Part shown: piece by piece, positions 26,134 to 34,793 of the stretch
How positions within the stretch are numbered: position 1 is the first letter of the stretch
Layout: each line of letters starts with the position of its first letter
Assembly: GCF_021530565.1 (NCBI RefSeq)
Contig: NZ_JAKGBI010000006.1
Coordinates: forward strand, 1-64,000
From: Pseudoalteromonas sp. SMS1
GTDB taxonomy: Bacteria > Pseudomonadota > Gammaproteobacteria > Enterobacterales > Alteromonadaceae
Direction: 5' to 3'
DNA length: 64,000 bases
The notes under the pieces: generated by a model
What the model was told of the DNA's origin: nothing
The model's input: only the letters and a program-made list of their open reading frames with translations
Database searches by the model: none
Program-made: the position numbers and the translations under genes

Positions 26134-28130
26134 AATTTTATCGCTCCAGATAAGTTGTTTGTACGCGCATTTTTCATTTCTTCCAAAGCAATCAACTGAG
26201 ACATTTCACGGATCGATGCACATTCCAATACTTTATTTTCATCTAACCGCAATGACTTGTACTTTTGTTGTACTTTATCAACAATTTCAAGTGCTTTAAT
26301 TGAGTCACCGCCTAACTCGTAGAATCCGCGTTTTACACAAATGGAGGCTTGTGCCAAACACTCACTCCAAATTTTATGCACTGCAATTTCAATGTCGTTC
26401 TCTGGTGCAGTCACTTGCTCAGATTGTTGCTTTTGGAACAAGCTTGGTAGCTGACCTGTTAGGTAACGTTCTTTTGTTGCTTTACGACGAACTTTACCAC
26501 TCGACGTCATTGGAATTTTATATGGCGGAATTAAAACAATATCGTCAATTGATACGCTGTGCTGTTCATAAACACTGCGCGCCATCTCTTGAAGCAGTAG
26601 TTCTGGTTTTAGTGAGCTCAATGCCGTTCTTTTCACTTCAGTAACGACCACCAGCTGTCCATTTGCTTCAAACGCAGTGGTATAGCCAGGATGGATATCG
26701 TTGTGACAATATTTGATAGTCGCTTCGATGTCTTGTGGGTAATAGTTTTTACCTTTGAGAATGATAATGTCTTTCTTACGGCCTGTAATAAATAGTTGGT
26801 TATCTACAATAAAGCCAAGGTCACCCGTATTGAGGTAGTTCGTGTCACCCGTGTCAGGTAACTGGTTGCCAAATGCTTCTTTTGAGACCTCATCTAAAAG
26901 CCAATAGCCCGGTGACACACTTGGCCCTGAGAACCAGACTTCACCAATCACCCCTTCAGCAACAACATCACGCTTATCACCATCAACGATTTTCACGCTG
27001 TGCTCACGATCCGTCAGACCATTACCAACAAAAGTGACCTGATCTTCAAGCTCTGATGGGTTTTGCTGTACTTGATTCTCAGCAAGTGCTTTTTTGCTAA
27101 TTGAGATGGTGGCTAATTTGTCATCGCCATGACCGCCAGTAATGAAGGCTGTTGACTCAGCCATACCATAACTTGGGTAAAAGCTATCTTGATTGAAACC
27201 CACACTCGCAAAACGTGCGCTGAATCTCCGTAGTGTTTCATATTTGACCGGCTCAGCAGCATTATATGCAATGCGCCACTGAGACAAGTCAATGTCGGCG
27301 AGATCACCGTCACTAATCTTATCGGTGCAAAGATCAAATGCAAAATTCGGTGCGCCGCCGATAGTGCCACCAAATTGCGTCATGGCTTTAAACCAGACGA
27401 TGGGATTACGCACAAACGTTGCGGGCGCCATTAACACAGACTTACAGCCTAAGTATGCTGGCAGCAAGATCGTCGTCACCAAACCAAGGTCATGAAACAA
27501 AGGTAACCAGTTTACAAATACATCTTTCTCATGGGCACCCGATAGTCGCTCAAGGTACTTCGTATTAGCCAAAATATTACCTTGCGTGATAATGACCCCT
27601 TTTGGGTTGCCAGTTGAACCAGACGTGTATTGCAAAAAGGCGGGTTTATCCTTGTCAATATTGGGCAGCGAGATATCGCCTCCCCCTTGCGCTTGTTCTA
27701 ACTCGTCGGTACTCACAAATTTAACCGCAACTTCGCTATTCTCTGACCAGAATTGTGAAATAAGCGGTAACTCTTTCTCTGTAGTCAGTGCAAACCTTGC
27801 TTGCGACGCTTTTGCGACGGTGAAAACCTTATCTGATTTACTATTTTTTTTGGGTGGGTAAAGTGGAATGGCAACGACGCCGGCAATGACACACGCAAAA
27901 AATGCTTTGATGTAATCTATGCTTGGCGGAAAGAGTAATAAGACACAATCACCAGGTTCTACTCTTAAAAGGAGGTTTTTAGCAATTTGTGTGACGTCTT
28001 CAAATAGTTGACCATAAGTAATTGTTTTAGTAGGCAAGTCTAAATTAACAATAAATTCGTATGCGACTTCATCTGGTTTTTCAAGTGCATTTTTTTGCAA
28101 ACACTCGATAATATTTTTTACATCTCGCAT
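26130..28130 (-). CDS. Fatty acyl-AMP ligase with C-terminal acyl carrier domain
   Basis: A 666-residue loading enzyme. The ligase part (about 1-560) has QYTSGSTGNPKG and YLNTGDLGF and resembles the FAAL family, which makes fatty acyl-adenylates and passes them to a carrier instead of CoA. The C-terminal 80 residues form a carrier with ELGGDS (Ser610). With NRPS1 starting inside its last codon, it should load the lipid starter unit of a lipopeptide. The upstream GGAG lies about ten bases before the ATG and supports this start. It is 2 bp downstream of the VOC-fold gene. Acyl length and hydroxylation cannot be read from sequence. The FAAL assignment rather than FACL rests on the fused carrier and on context. 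Confidence 0.92.
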   Translation of the reverse strand: MRDVKNIIECLQKNALEKPDEVAYEFIVNLDLPTKTITYGQLFEDVTQIAKNLLLRVEPGDCVLLLFPPSIDYIKAFFACVIAGVVAIPLYPPKKNSKSDKVFTVAKASQARFALTTEKELPLISQFWSENSEVAVKFVSTDELEQAQGGGDISLPNIDKDKPAFLQYTSGSTGNPKGVIITQGNILANTKYLERLSGAHEKDVFVNWLPLFHDLGLVTTILLPAYLGCKSVLMAPATFVRNPIVWFKAMTQFGGTIGGAPNFAFDLCTDKISDGDLADIDLSQWRIAYNAAEPVKYETLRRFSARFASVGFNQDSFYPSYGMAESTAFITGGHGDDKLATISISKKALAENQVQQNPSELEDQVTFVGNGLTDREHSVKIVDGDKRDVVAEGVIGEVWFSGPSVSPGYWLLDEVSKEAFGNQLPDTGDTNYLNTGDLGFIVDNQLFITGRKKDIIILKGKNYYPQDIEATIKYCHNDIHPGYTTAFEANGQLVVVTEVKRTALSSLKPELLLQEMARSVYEQHSVSIDDIVLIPPYKIPMTSSGKVRRKATKERYLTGQLPSLFQKQQSEQVTAPENDIEIAVHKIWSECLAQASICVKRGFYELGGDSIKALEIVDKVQQKYKSLRLDENKVLECASIREMSQLIALEEMKNARTNNLSGAIKL

Positions 28131-28132
28131 TC

Positions 28133-28624
28133 TTAATAAGCTCCGCTAGCTTCTAGTTGTTGGAAAAGGTCTTGAATATTGTTTTTCTCAAACCTAGAGT
28201 CGATTTGTTGTTTTTTAATAAATTCAATCATCATTCCACAGTTGGGATTTCGTTTGGTAAAGATTTGCATTAAGTTCTTTCCGTTTATAATTTTTGTTGC
28301 AAACTCCATACCTTTGTTTTCTAAAGTAGAAACGAGCTTATCCATGTCTTCTACTTCAATTGCAATGTGTTGAACCCCAGGGCCATATTGCTTCACATAC
28401 TGACTAACTTGTGAATTTTCATCGACACCTTGAATCAACACAATATTAAAACCATGGGCACTTAACTCCGCAGAGTGCATACCTGAAAACTCTCCTTTGA
28501 TTTCTCGTTTTTGAACCAACTCAAAGCCCAAAAGCCCTTGATATAAAAATAACGCTTCTTCTAAATCCATAACAGCAATTGCTATGTGGTCAATTCTTGC
28601 TGGAAGTTTATATAAATTTTTCAT
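28133..28624 (-). CDS. VOC-superfamily metalloprotein (glyoxalase/dioxygenase fold), first gene of the NRPS operon
   Basis: A 163-residue protein with two beta-alpha-beta-beta-beta modules of the vicinal oxygen chelate fold. A metal triad is visible as His13 (IDHIAIAV), His86 (VQHIAIEV) and Glu134 (MMIEF), the pattern of methylmalonyl-CoA epimerases and the catalytic half of 4-hydroxyphenylpyruvate dioxygenase or hydroxymandelate synthase. It is much shorter than the latter two. It is the first gene of the tightly packed minus-strand operon, 2 bp before the FAAL gene, so it may make or modify a precursor such as the atypical NRPS1 monomer, or give self-protection. Both roles are inference. 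Confidence 0.75.
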   Translation of the reverse strand: MKNLYKLPARIDHIAIAVMDLEEALFLYQGLLGFELVQKREIKGEFSGMHSAELSAHGFNIVLIQGVDENSQVSQYVKQYGPGVQHIAIEVEDMDKLVSTLENKGMEFATKIINGKNLMQIFTKRNPNCGMMIEFIKKQQIDSRFEKNNIQDLFQQLEASGAY

Positions 28625-29811
28625 TACGAATGTTCTTATTTATTTAAGTTTATCCCTAGGTAACAACTAAAAACAGGTTCATTGCTACTTGCACACATAT
28701 GACAACTTAGACTTATCTATACAGCTCAAAGTATGGATCTTCGATAAAACAAGGGCATCGATCCTTCTAGAATTATCTATTTTGTGTCATTTGTATCCTA
28801 AGTATCCCCTTTGTTCGATTTGCTCCCATCTCACACGTGAGACATGCATCTCATATTGTTATATCACTATATTATTTAGATGCGGTGATATCTCACTAAG
28901 TACAGCTTACTTCGGTCATGGCCGCTGCCTGCAAAGGGCTGCTGAATCGAAGACTCAGTAGGTCCCTGACAAGTTTTAGCCACCTATTTACTCTGAATTC
29001 GACAGTATGGAAATAGCGCTATAAACTGTTTGAATACAGTAAGCCTGTAGCCACACATGGTGAATAGAGAATTGAGTAAAATAATTTTATTGAGCCAACA
29101 GGTTGTCTTTAGCCTTTATGGTTTATATTTATTGTTATGTTAGCTCTTTTCAGATGCTAACTCAGAACATAAGAAGTGGTCAAGACTAAGGAATTGCTTT
29201 TAGTTCAATAGTCAGCGAATATTTCGTCTTAAGTCTGTAATAAACTAGCCCCTGACAGGCGCTATATACCACTTTGCTCAATGCAGTTCGGTTAGAAATT
29301 AATTTTTTTATTTTGAGTATGGACTATCAACATAATTTGGTGTTAAGGTAAAAAAGTTACCAAAATATAGTAATAACACTGTTCTAAAACCTGAATAAAA
29401 GAATAATTTATAGTGCATATATAGCCAAATCTAAGTTTTATGCAGCTATAAGTAAGTTTTATGAATATCAGTATACTACGCATTACTTTGATTTTTATCT
29501 CCAATTGTAGGAGTACTAAATCCATAGACCAGCGTTAAGTCTCGTCAAAAACTGTTGAGACGATATTCATCTTCAGTATTCAAACCAAGTTAAATTGCGT
29601 TTGGTATACCGTCGAGTTCAGTGAATAACTAATAGGTCACAGGTAATTAATATAACAACCATAATCATAACCAAGGCATGATGTGCCGCAGTATGGGTAT
29701 GAGCAAGTAAAACAGAGATGTCTTAAAAGAGGCAACAATAAACCATTCGTATTGTAGTAACCCTCACTTTTGGTTTATTAGGATAATATTATAAAAATAA
29801 TTGGAGAAAAA
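28625..29811. other. 1.2 kb non-coding region upstream of the NRPS operon
   Basis: This stretch separates the divergent VOC-FAAL-NRPS operon (minus) from the intradiol dioxygenase gene (plus). It is strongly AT-rich, has only short unconvincing reading frames, and should hold the main promoter of the biosynthetic operon. The only clear structured element is the palindrome at 28829-28842. I see no complete insertion sequence, tRNA or convincing gene remnant. Confidence 0.6.
28829..28842. promoter_or_regulatory. 14-bp palindrome TCTCACACGTGAGA upstream of the NRPS operon
   Basis: TCTCAC and GTGAGA arms are separated by 2 bp, about 190 bp upstream of the first gene of the biosynthetic operon. 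The arms leave almost no loop, so this looks like a DNA-binding site for a dimeric regulator rather than an RNA hairpin. It matches the degenerate sequence TCTCAYRCRTGAGA shared with positions 7118 and 39178. Confidence 0.45.
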
Positions 29812-30459
29812 ATGAAACCTACTGAGCGCCGAAGCTTTATTAAAAAACTAGCCATTGGTACGTCTGCCGCTGTTATTGGAGCAAAAGTTCAAGCCCAAGA
29901 TATTACACCAAGCGAAATGGAAGGACCTTACTACCCAATTACACCGCTAGATGACAAAGATGCAGACTTAACCCGTGTAAAAGGTAAGTCAGGTGTAGCA
30001 AAAGGTGAGATTATTGAAGTGTTTGGTCAAGTGTTAGACCAAAACCTCAACCCAATTGAAGGCGTTACAGTAGACCTATGGCAGGCGAATACCTATGGTA
30101 AATATCATCACCCGCATGATCCAAACCCTAAGCCTATAGACGAAAACTTTCAACCATGGGCGATACTCAAAAGCGGTAGCAAAGGTGACTATAAAATCAA
30201 AACGATTATGCCTGGGCTGTATCCTATCGAAGGGACCGACATGATCCGCACAGCGCATATCCACTTTAAGATCAGTAAAAACGGTTACAAATCATTGTTG
30301 ACTCAGATGTATTTCCCGAATCATCCAGCGAATGCAGATGATCCACTGATTCTAGAAAGAACAGAAAAAGAGACTGCATTGATGACGGCCAAGAAACTAA
30401 AAGATTCACCTGAAGGTATCCCACAGTATCAGTTCAACTTCATCATTCAAAAAATATAA
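29812..30459 (+). CDS. Tat-exported intradiol ring-cleavage dioxygenase-like protein
   Basis: A 215-residue protein with an N-terminal twin-arginine signal (ERRSFIKK, then a hydrophobic stretch ending near QAQ). The rest resembles the catalytic fold of protocatechuate 3,4-dioxygenase. Likely non-heme Fe(III) ligands are Tyr98 (GKYHH), Tyr137 (MPGLYP), His149 and His151 (AHIHF), all present. Such enzymes cleave catechols between the hydroxyls. Extracytoplasmic members of unknown substrate are common in marine bacteria. GGAGAA lies eight bases before the ATG. It is followed after 66 bp by a small membrane protein gene and a shared terminator, so the two form a short operon. No catechol pathway genes are nearby, so the substrate is unknown. 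Confidence 0.86.
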   Translation: MKPTERRSFIKKLAIGTSAAVIGAKVQAQDITPSEMEGPYYPITPLDDKDADLTRVKGKSGVAKGEIIEVFGQVLDQNLNPIEGVTVDLWQANTYGKYHHPHDPNPKPIDENFQPWAILKSGSKGDYKIKTIMPGLYPIEGTDMIRTAHIHFKISKNGYKSLLTQMYFPNHPANADDPLILERTEKETALMTAKKLKDSPEGIPQYQFNFIIQKI

Positions 30460-30525
30460 GGAAGCACTTCATCGGCTTGCCAAAGCCGACGTTATTGATA
30501 TAAGACAATAAACTAGGAATATAAA

Positions 30526-30924
30526 ATGAATATACAATGGGGAAGAATTCTAATAGTGGGCTTTTTGATTGAAGTGTTGGCTATTGTCTTCTTAAGCTTT
30601 ATCAACCCGGCTTTTTTTAAATTACCTCTCACGCATGAGTCAGTTTCGGTGGGATTGTTCTTTGCAGCGCTCATTGCAGCATTTATTGTCTGCTTTAAGT
30701 TGCAAAAAGATCAATTGGTGAATGGCATACTGGTTGGGATATGGACTGTGCTAGTTTATGTCATTATCAGTGTCTCCGCTGAACTTGCTGGGCTATTTCA
30801 AAACGACTACGATATGGAATACTTCGTTAAGCACCTAGCAAAAATTGCAGGGGGTGCAGTCGGTGCATTAATTACAATTGGACTGGTAAACAGAGCAAAT
30901 GTAAATAAAGCCGCCACAAATTAA
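30526..30924 (+). CDS. Small integral membrane protein, unknown function
   Basis: A 132-residue protein with about four hydrophobic segments (residues 8-26, 42-58, 66-88, 108-124) separated by short polar loops. It has no recognisable catalytic motif and I cannot assign it to a named family. It lies 66 bp after the intradiol dioxygenase gene on the same strand and directly before a strong terminator, so the two are probably cotranscribed. A role next to the exported dioxygenase is inference only. Confidence 0.65.
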   Translation: MNIQWGRILIVGFLIEVLAIVFLSFINPAFFKLPLTHESVSVGLFFAALIAAFIVCFKLQKDQLVNGILVGIWTVLVYVIISVSAELAGLFQNDYDMEYFVKHLAKIAGGAVGALITIGLVNRANVNKAATN

Positions 30925-30943
30925 TACTCATAAACACCCTTAT

Positions 30944-30980
30944 AGGGCGATACAGTTTAAACACTGTATCGCCCTTTTTT
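30944..30980 (+). terminator. Rho-independent terminator after the dioxygenase operon
   Basis: A long perfect stem, AGGGCGATACAG paired with CTGTATCGCCCT, is followed by seven or more Ts. It ends the plus-strand dioxygenase and membrane-protein transcript. Confidence 0.9.
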
Positions 30981-31500
30981 TCCTCTCCCCACTGCTCTTC
31001 CTTTTAATGATGCAAGAAACATTTCCTTTAATAAGCGAAAAAGCTTAGTACACCGTGGATTAAGGGGGCAGTTTAGAACGTGTTGTCTTTATAAAGGCGA
31101 TTGCGCCGTATATACCTTGCTGCGCCCAGTATTGATACCATAGCCCACCTATGCGCATTTTAGCCTCACCTGTTATCCAATTTATTTAGGTGGTGCTCGT
31201 TTTGCTGCAATAGGGTAAATCAGAAGCCGCTCGCATATTGCGCCATAGCCATAGCCATAGCCATAGCCATAGCCACGCACACTCCCGACACTTCAACTCA
31301 AAGTAAACTCCTCTGCGCTCGCAAGGTAATTTTGAAGTAGCCTGAGAACATCGCTTGTGTTGTCAATACAGCGGCATTAACGCAGTCATTATATATTGCA
31401 CATGTAGCACTAGAAGTTTATCTAAGATACAAGAGCCAATCGGGCACGATGACAGGGAAGTGGATGAAGTGCAGCGACAACTTACAGAGTAAGCACAATA
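30981..31500. other. Non-coding stretch with a hexanucleotide repeat
   Basis: About 520 bp between two terminators, that of the dioxygenase operon and that of the efflux operon. It has no convincing gene. It contains five perfect CATAGC copies (31244-31273) and is otherwise unremarkable. Confidence 0.55.
31244..31273. repeat. Hexanucleotide tandem repeat (CATAGC)x5
   Basis: Five perfect, uninterrupted copies of CATAGC in non-coding DNA between two convergent terminators. A perfect short repeat of this kind is expected to vary in copy number between isolates. No adjacent gene start suggests a regulatory role. Confidence 0.9.
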
Positions 31501-31534
31501 TAAAAAAGCGACCCTAATGCATAAGGCCGCTTTG
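31501..31534 (-). terminator. Rho-independent terminator of the efflux operon
   Basis: Read on the minus strand, AAAGCGGCC pairs with the GGGTCGCTTT arm (one G-T wobble) across a short loop and is followed by TTTTTTATA. It lies 30 bp past the stop of the efflux permease gene. Confidence 0.8.
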
Positions 31535-31563
31535 ATCCTCAAGAGTAATATTGACTAGAAAAA

Positions 31564-34044
31564 TTAAATCTGTCTTAAGCCCTCGCTCGGCTCTTGTGAC
31601 GTAATCTTTCTGCATGGTATATAGGTTGCCGTCAGTACCATCAGGGTAATAAACACCGGAATACCCACTAGGCCGATAATATAACCATCTCCGCCAATCA
31701 GCATGGATTGTGATATTTGGTTAACCACCCAAAGAGATAGACAGATACCAGCAATCAAACCAGCCATTAGCTGCAAGCCGGCTTCTTTCATAAACAAATT
31801 AATCACGCGACTATTGCTCGCGCCTAAGGCTCTTCGAGTCGCAATTTCTTGGCTTCTAAGCGTAATACTGTTCGCAGATACCGCATAAATACCACTGGCA
31901 GCTAAGAACAAAGCAACTAAACCACACCACAAGAAAATGGTATTCACCGCATTCACAAGCTGCATTGGCTGTGAAATCAGCTTATCATAGCTTTGTACAT
32001 AGTGAACGGTAACATCAGGGTCCATTCCCGCGATAGTTTCACGTAGTATTGCTTCAGCTTGCGCTTGAGAGCCAGAGTAATGCACCACCATCTCCATCGT
32101 CCACGAACGTAAATCCATGACGCCATAACCGGTATGCCATGCACTTGTTGCTTTCATCGTTGGGCCATGGACACTGTCAGAGACAATTCCAATAATAGTT
32201 CGCCACTCTGTATGCCAATCGCCTTCATCAACCGTACGCACACGTTGTCCAATCGCATCACCATTAGGAAATAGATCACGTGCCATTGACTCATTAATGA
32301 TTGCCGGGGAGCCACCATTTTCTAAGTCTCGAATATCAAAATCTCGACCTTCGATAATTTCCATGCCAACGGCATCCCAAGCGCCACGGCTGACTAGCTC
32401 AAAGTTCCACATTGGGTTTTCGTTATATACCAAGGCTTCTTTGCCTTGAATTTCAAAATGCGAACTCCCGCCACCTGTACCGGGTAAACTGGTAAAATAG
32501 GCAACTTGATTAATGTTCGAGTTTTGCTCCAAGTTATCTTTTAGCTGGTAATAAAAGTCGTTGCGCTTATCACGTGGATCCCGTGGATAAGTACTGGTGG
32601 GTAGTAGCAACTGCGCCGTAATTCGGTTTTCAGTGTCGACACCATAATCTGCATTTTGAGAAGAGTAGCTGGTATAGAGTAATACTGTTGCCACGACCAA
32701 TACAACCGAAGACAACGCAATCTCAGTCACGACTAAGGCTTTGTTAGCACGGCCAGCTTTTTTACCCAACGCCCCGCGAGTACCATCTCTCAAGACAGAG
32801 TTCACATCTCCTGACAAAGCACGCCAAGCTGGGATAAAGCCCGTCACAACAATCATAAATACAACTGCCGCCACCAACACCATCGCAGCATCAAAGTTTA
32901 AGCTTAGGTACCACCAAAATGGTCTTGCATCACTCACTGCAAAGATTTGGTCGAACACAGCATTTGTAACGCGTACCCCCATCAATGCAAACAACCAAGC
33001 CACGAGGCCACCAATGATACAAATAAACAGACTTTCCCATAACATTTGAAGAATCAGGCGCTTTTTCGGAATACCCAATGCGATACGAATCGCCACTTCT
33101 TTGATACGCTCATTGACCCGTGCCAGCAGGAGGTTACCCACGTTAATACAAGTTAAGAATAGAATGAGTGCCACGACCACCAGCATCGCAACAAATATCG
33201 TATAGTGATTAGCAACACTGTCATTTGTTAACTTATATGGAAACGCTCTGATATAACCGCCAGGCGACGAAGCTCGCCAAGCAAACTTTTGTGACAAAGA
33301 TTGAAACTGCTGCTGAAGTAGACCTTTTAGCTCTTGTTGAAATTGCTCTATAGATACACGCTCTTTTAATCTTGCAACCCCATACATTGAGTCACCGTAA
33401 GCATCTGATGGAACGGCTGGCTGCTGCTGAGTTATGAGTAGAGGTTCCCACACTTGCGCCATAGACGGAAATGAAAACCCAGCAGGCATCACCCCAATCA
33501 CACGCTTTGGCACTCCATTTACTCTAATGTTAGACCCGATAATGTCAGGATTTTTACCCAGGTATTTGGTCCATACATCATGACTTAAGACAATCACAGG
33601 CTCAGCACCAACCTCTTGATCAGCTGGGCTAAACCCTCGTCCCATTTGAGGTTGTACACCGGCTACTTCAAATAAATTCCATTGGCTGTAGCTTGAGTGC
33701 AACTTTCTAGAACCGATATCATTCCCTAACCCACTAATAATGGTAGTGCCAGTTCTATACACACTCATTCTTTCAATCAATCTTGATTGTTCACTGATGT
33801 GATTCAAATGGTATGGGTCCGTTCTTTGACCTCGTCCATGTGCTTCTCTAAATTCACCTTCAATCGCAACCAAAGGTGTGTTGCCTTGCATCGTCAAAGG
33901 TTTAAAAATCAGTTGAGAAAGTAATGAATAAGTATAGACCGTCAAACCTAACCCTATCGCAACAATTAGTACCGACGTGATAGAGAATATCGGCTTTTTC
34001 ATTAAAAGCCTAAACGCATATTTAATATCAATCCAAAATGACAT
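31564..34044 (-). CDS. MacB/FtsX-type ABC transporter permease (efflux)
   Basis: An 826-residue permease with two halves. Each has MacB-type periplasmic core features followed by FtsX-type membrane segments: an N-terminal helix near residues 20-45, a cluster near 290-420, another start near 440, and a C-terminal cluster near 700-820. This duplicated form, with the ATPase on a separate gene, is common in gammaproteobacterial MacB-like efflux sets. It lies 11 bp after the ATPase gene, which follows the adaptor gene, giving an adaptor-ATPase-permease operon. Proximity to the NRPS cluster suggests lipopeptide export or self-resistance, but the substrate is not proven. Confidence 0.9.
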   Translation of the reverse strand: MSFWIDIKYAFRLLMKKPIFSITSVLIVAIGLGLTVYTYSLLSQLIFKPLTMQGNTPLVAIEGEFREAHGRGQRTDPYHLNHISEQSRLIERMSVYRTGTTIISGLGNDIGSRKLHSSYSQWNLFEVAGVQPQMGRGFSPADQEVGAEPVIVLSHDVWTKYLGKNPDIIGSNIRVNGVPKRVIGVMPAGFSFPSMAQVWEPLLITQQQPAVPSDAYGDSMYGVARLKERVSIEQFQQELKGLLQQQFQSLSQKFAWRASSPGGYIRAFPYKLTNDSVANHYTIFVAMLVVVALILFLTCINVGNLLLARVNERIKEVAIRIALGIPKKRLILQMLWESLFICIIGGLVAWLFALMGVRVTNAVFDQIFAVSDARPFWWYLSLNFDAAMVLVAAVVFMIVVTGFIPAWRALSGDVNSVLRDGTRGALGKKAGRANKALVVTEIALSSVVLVVATVLLYTSYSSQNADYGVDTENRITAQLLLPTSTYPRDPRDKRNDFYYQLKDNLEQNSNINQVAYFTSLPGTGGGSSHFEIQGKEALVYNENPMWNFELVSRGAWDAVGMEIIEGRDFDIRDLENGGSPAIINESMARDLFPNGDAIGQRVRTVDEGDWHTEWRTIIGIVSDSVHGPTMKATSAWHTGYGVMDLRSWTMEMVVHYSGSQAQAEAILRETIAGMDPDVTVHYVQSYDKLISQPMQLVNAVNTIFLWCGLVALFLAASGIYAVSANSITLRSQEIATRRALGASNSRVINLFMKEAGLQLMAGLIAGICLSLWVVNQISQSMLIGGDGYIIGLVGIPVFITLMVLTATYIPCRKITSQEPSEGLRQI

Positions 34045-34055
34045 GGCTATTTCCT

Positions 34056-34784
34056 TTATACCGCAACCGATGTAGGCACAGAGTTGTATTTATCAGAAAT
34101 AACCTCACCATCGAAAACTTCAATCACACGTTGTGTTCGTGCTGCAGATGCTGGGTCATGGGTAACCATGCAAATCGTTGCGCCATCTTCATTTAATCCT
34201 TCTAGTAGCGCCATGACTGATTCTGCATTTTTCGAGTCTAAGTTACCTGTTGGCTCATCCGCTAAGATAATTGCGGGTTTACCTGCAATCGCTCTGGCAA
34301 CCGCAACACGCTGCTGTTGACCACCTGACAATTGCGAAGGATAGTGGCTCGCACGGTGTGCCATATCTACTTTTTCAAGTGACACACGTACCATCTCTAA
34401 ACGCTCGTTCTTTGATAAATCTGTTCTGTAAGTCAATGGCAGTTCGATGTTCTCTGCCACGGTTAAATCACTGATTAAGTTGAACGACTGAAATACAAAA
34501 CCAATCTCTTTATTTCTAATGCGTGCTCGCTCATCTGAATCAATATCCGAAGCATCGTGCCCTGCGAGTTGATACAGCCCGCCTGTGGGTGTATCTAGCA
34601 AGCCGAGTAACGACAGCAACGTTGACTTGCCGCACCCTGAAGGTCCTGTAATGGATAAGAAGTCCCCTTCATGGATCTTCAGGTTAATGTTTTTTAGTGC
34701 ACTTGTCTCAACATCATCAGTATAAAATACTTTGGTTAAATCTTTCAGTTCAACTAAGACCTTTTGATTATTTGTGTTGTTCAT
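34056..34784 (-). CDS. MacB/LolD-family ABC transporter ATP-binding protein
   Basis: A 242-residue ATPase with Walker A GPSGCGKST, Q-loop FVFQSFNL, signature LSGGQQQR and Walker B ILADEPTGNLD, typical of the LolD/MacB subfamily that drives mechanotransmission-type exporters. It is sandwiched between the periplasmic adaptor gene (9 bp upstream) and the permease gene (11 bp downstream), with which it should form one complex at the inner membrane. Confidence 0.93.
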   Translation of the reverse strand: MNNTNNQKVLVELKDLTKVFYTDDVETSALKNINLKIHEGDFLSITGPSGCGKSTLLSLLGLLDTPTGGLYQLAGHDASDIDSDERARIRNKEIGFVFQSFNLISDLTVAENIELPLTYRTDLSKNERLEMVRVSLEKVDMAHRASHYPSQLSGGQQQRVAVARAIAGKPAIILADEPTGNLDSKNAESVMALLEGLNEDGATICMVTHDPASAARTQRVIEVFDGEVISDKYNSVPTSVAV

Positions 34785-34793
34785 GTCTTTCCC

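Noticed and set aside
28689..28961. 90-residue plus-strand frame in the NRPS operon upstream region
   Set aside because: Composition is unlike protein and it spans the palindrome. No start signal is visible.
30627..30640. TCTCACGCATGAGT, 13 of 14 matches to the palindrome
   Set aside because: It lies inside a coding sequence (PLTHES) and is probably coincidental, so it is not counted as a regulatory copy.
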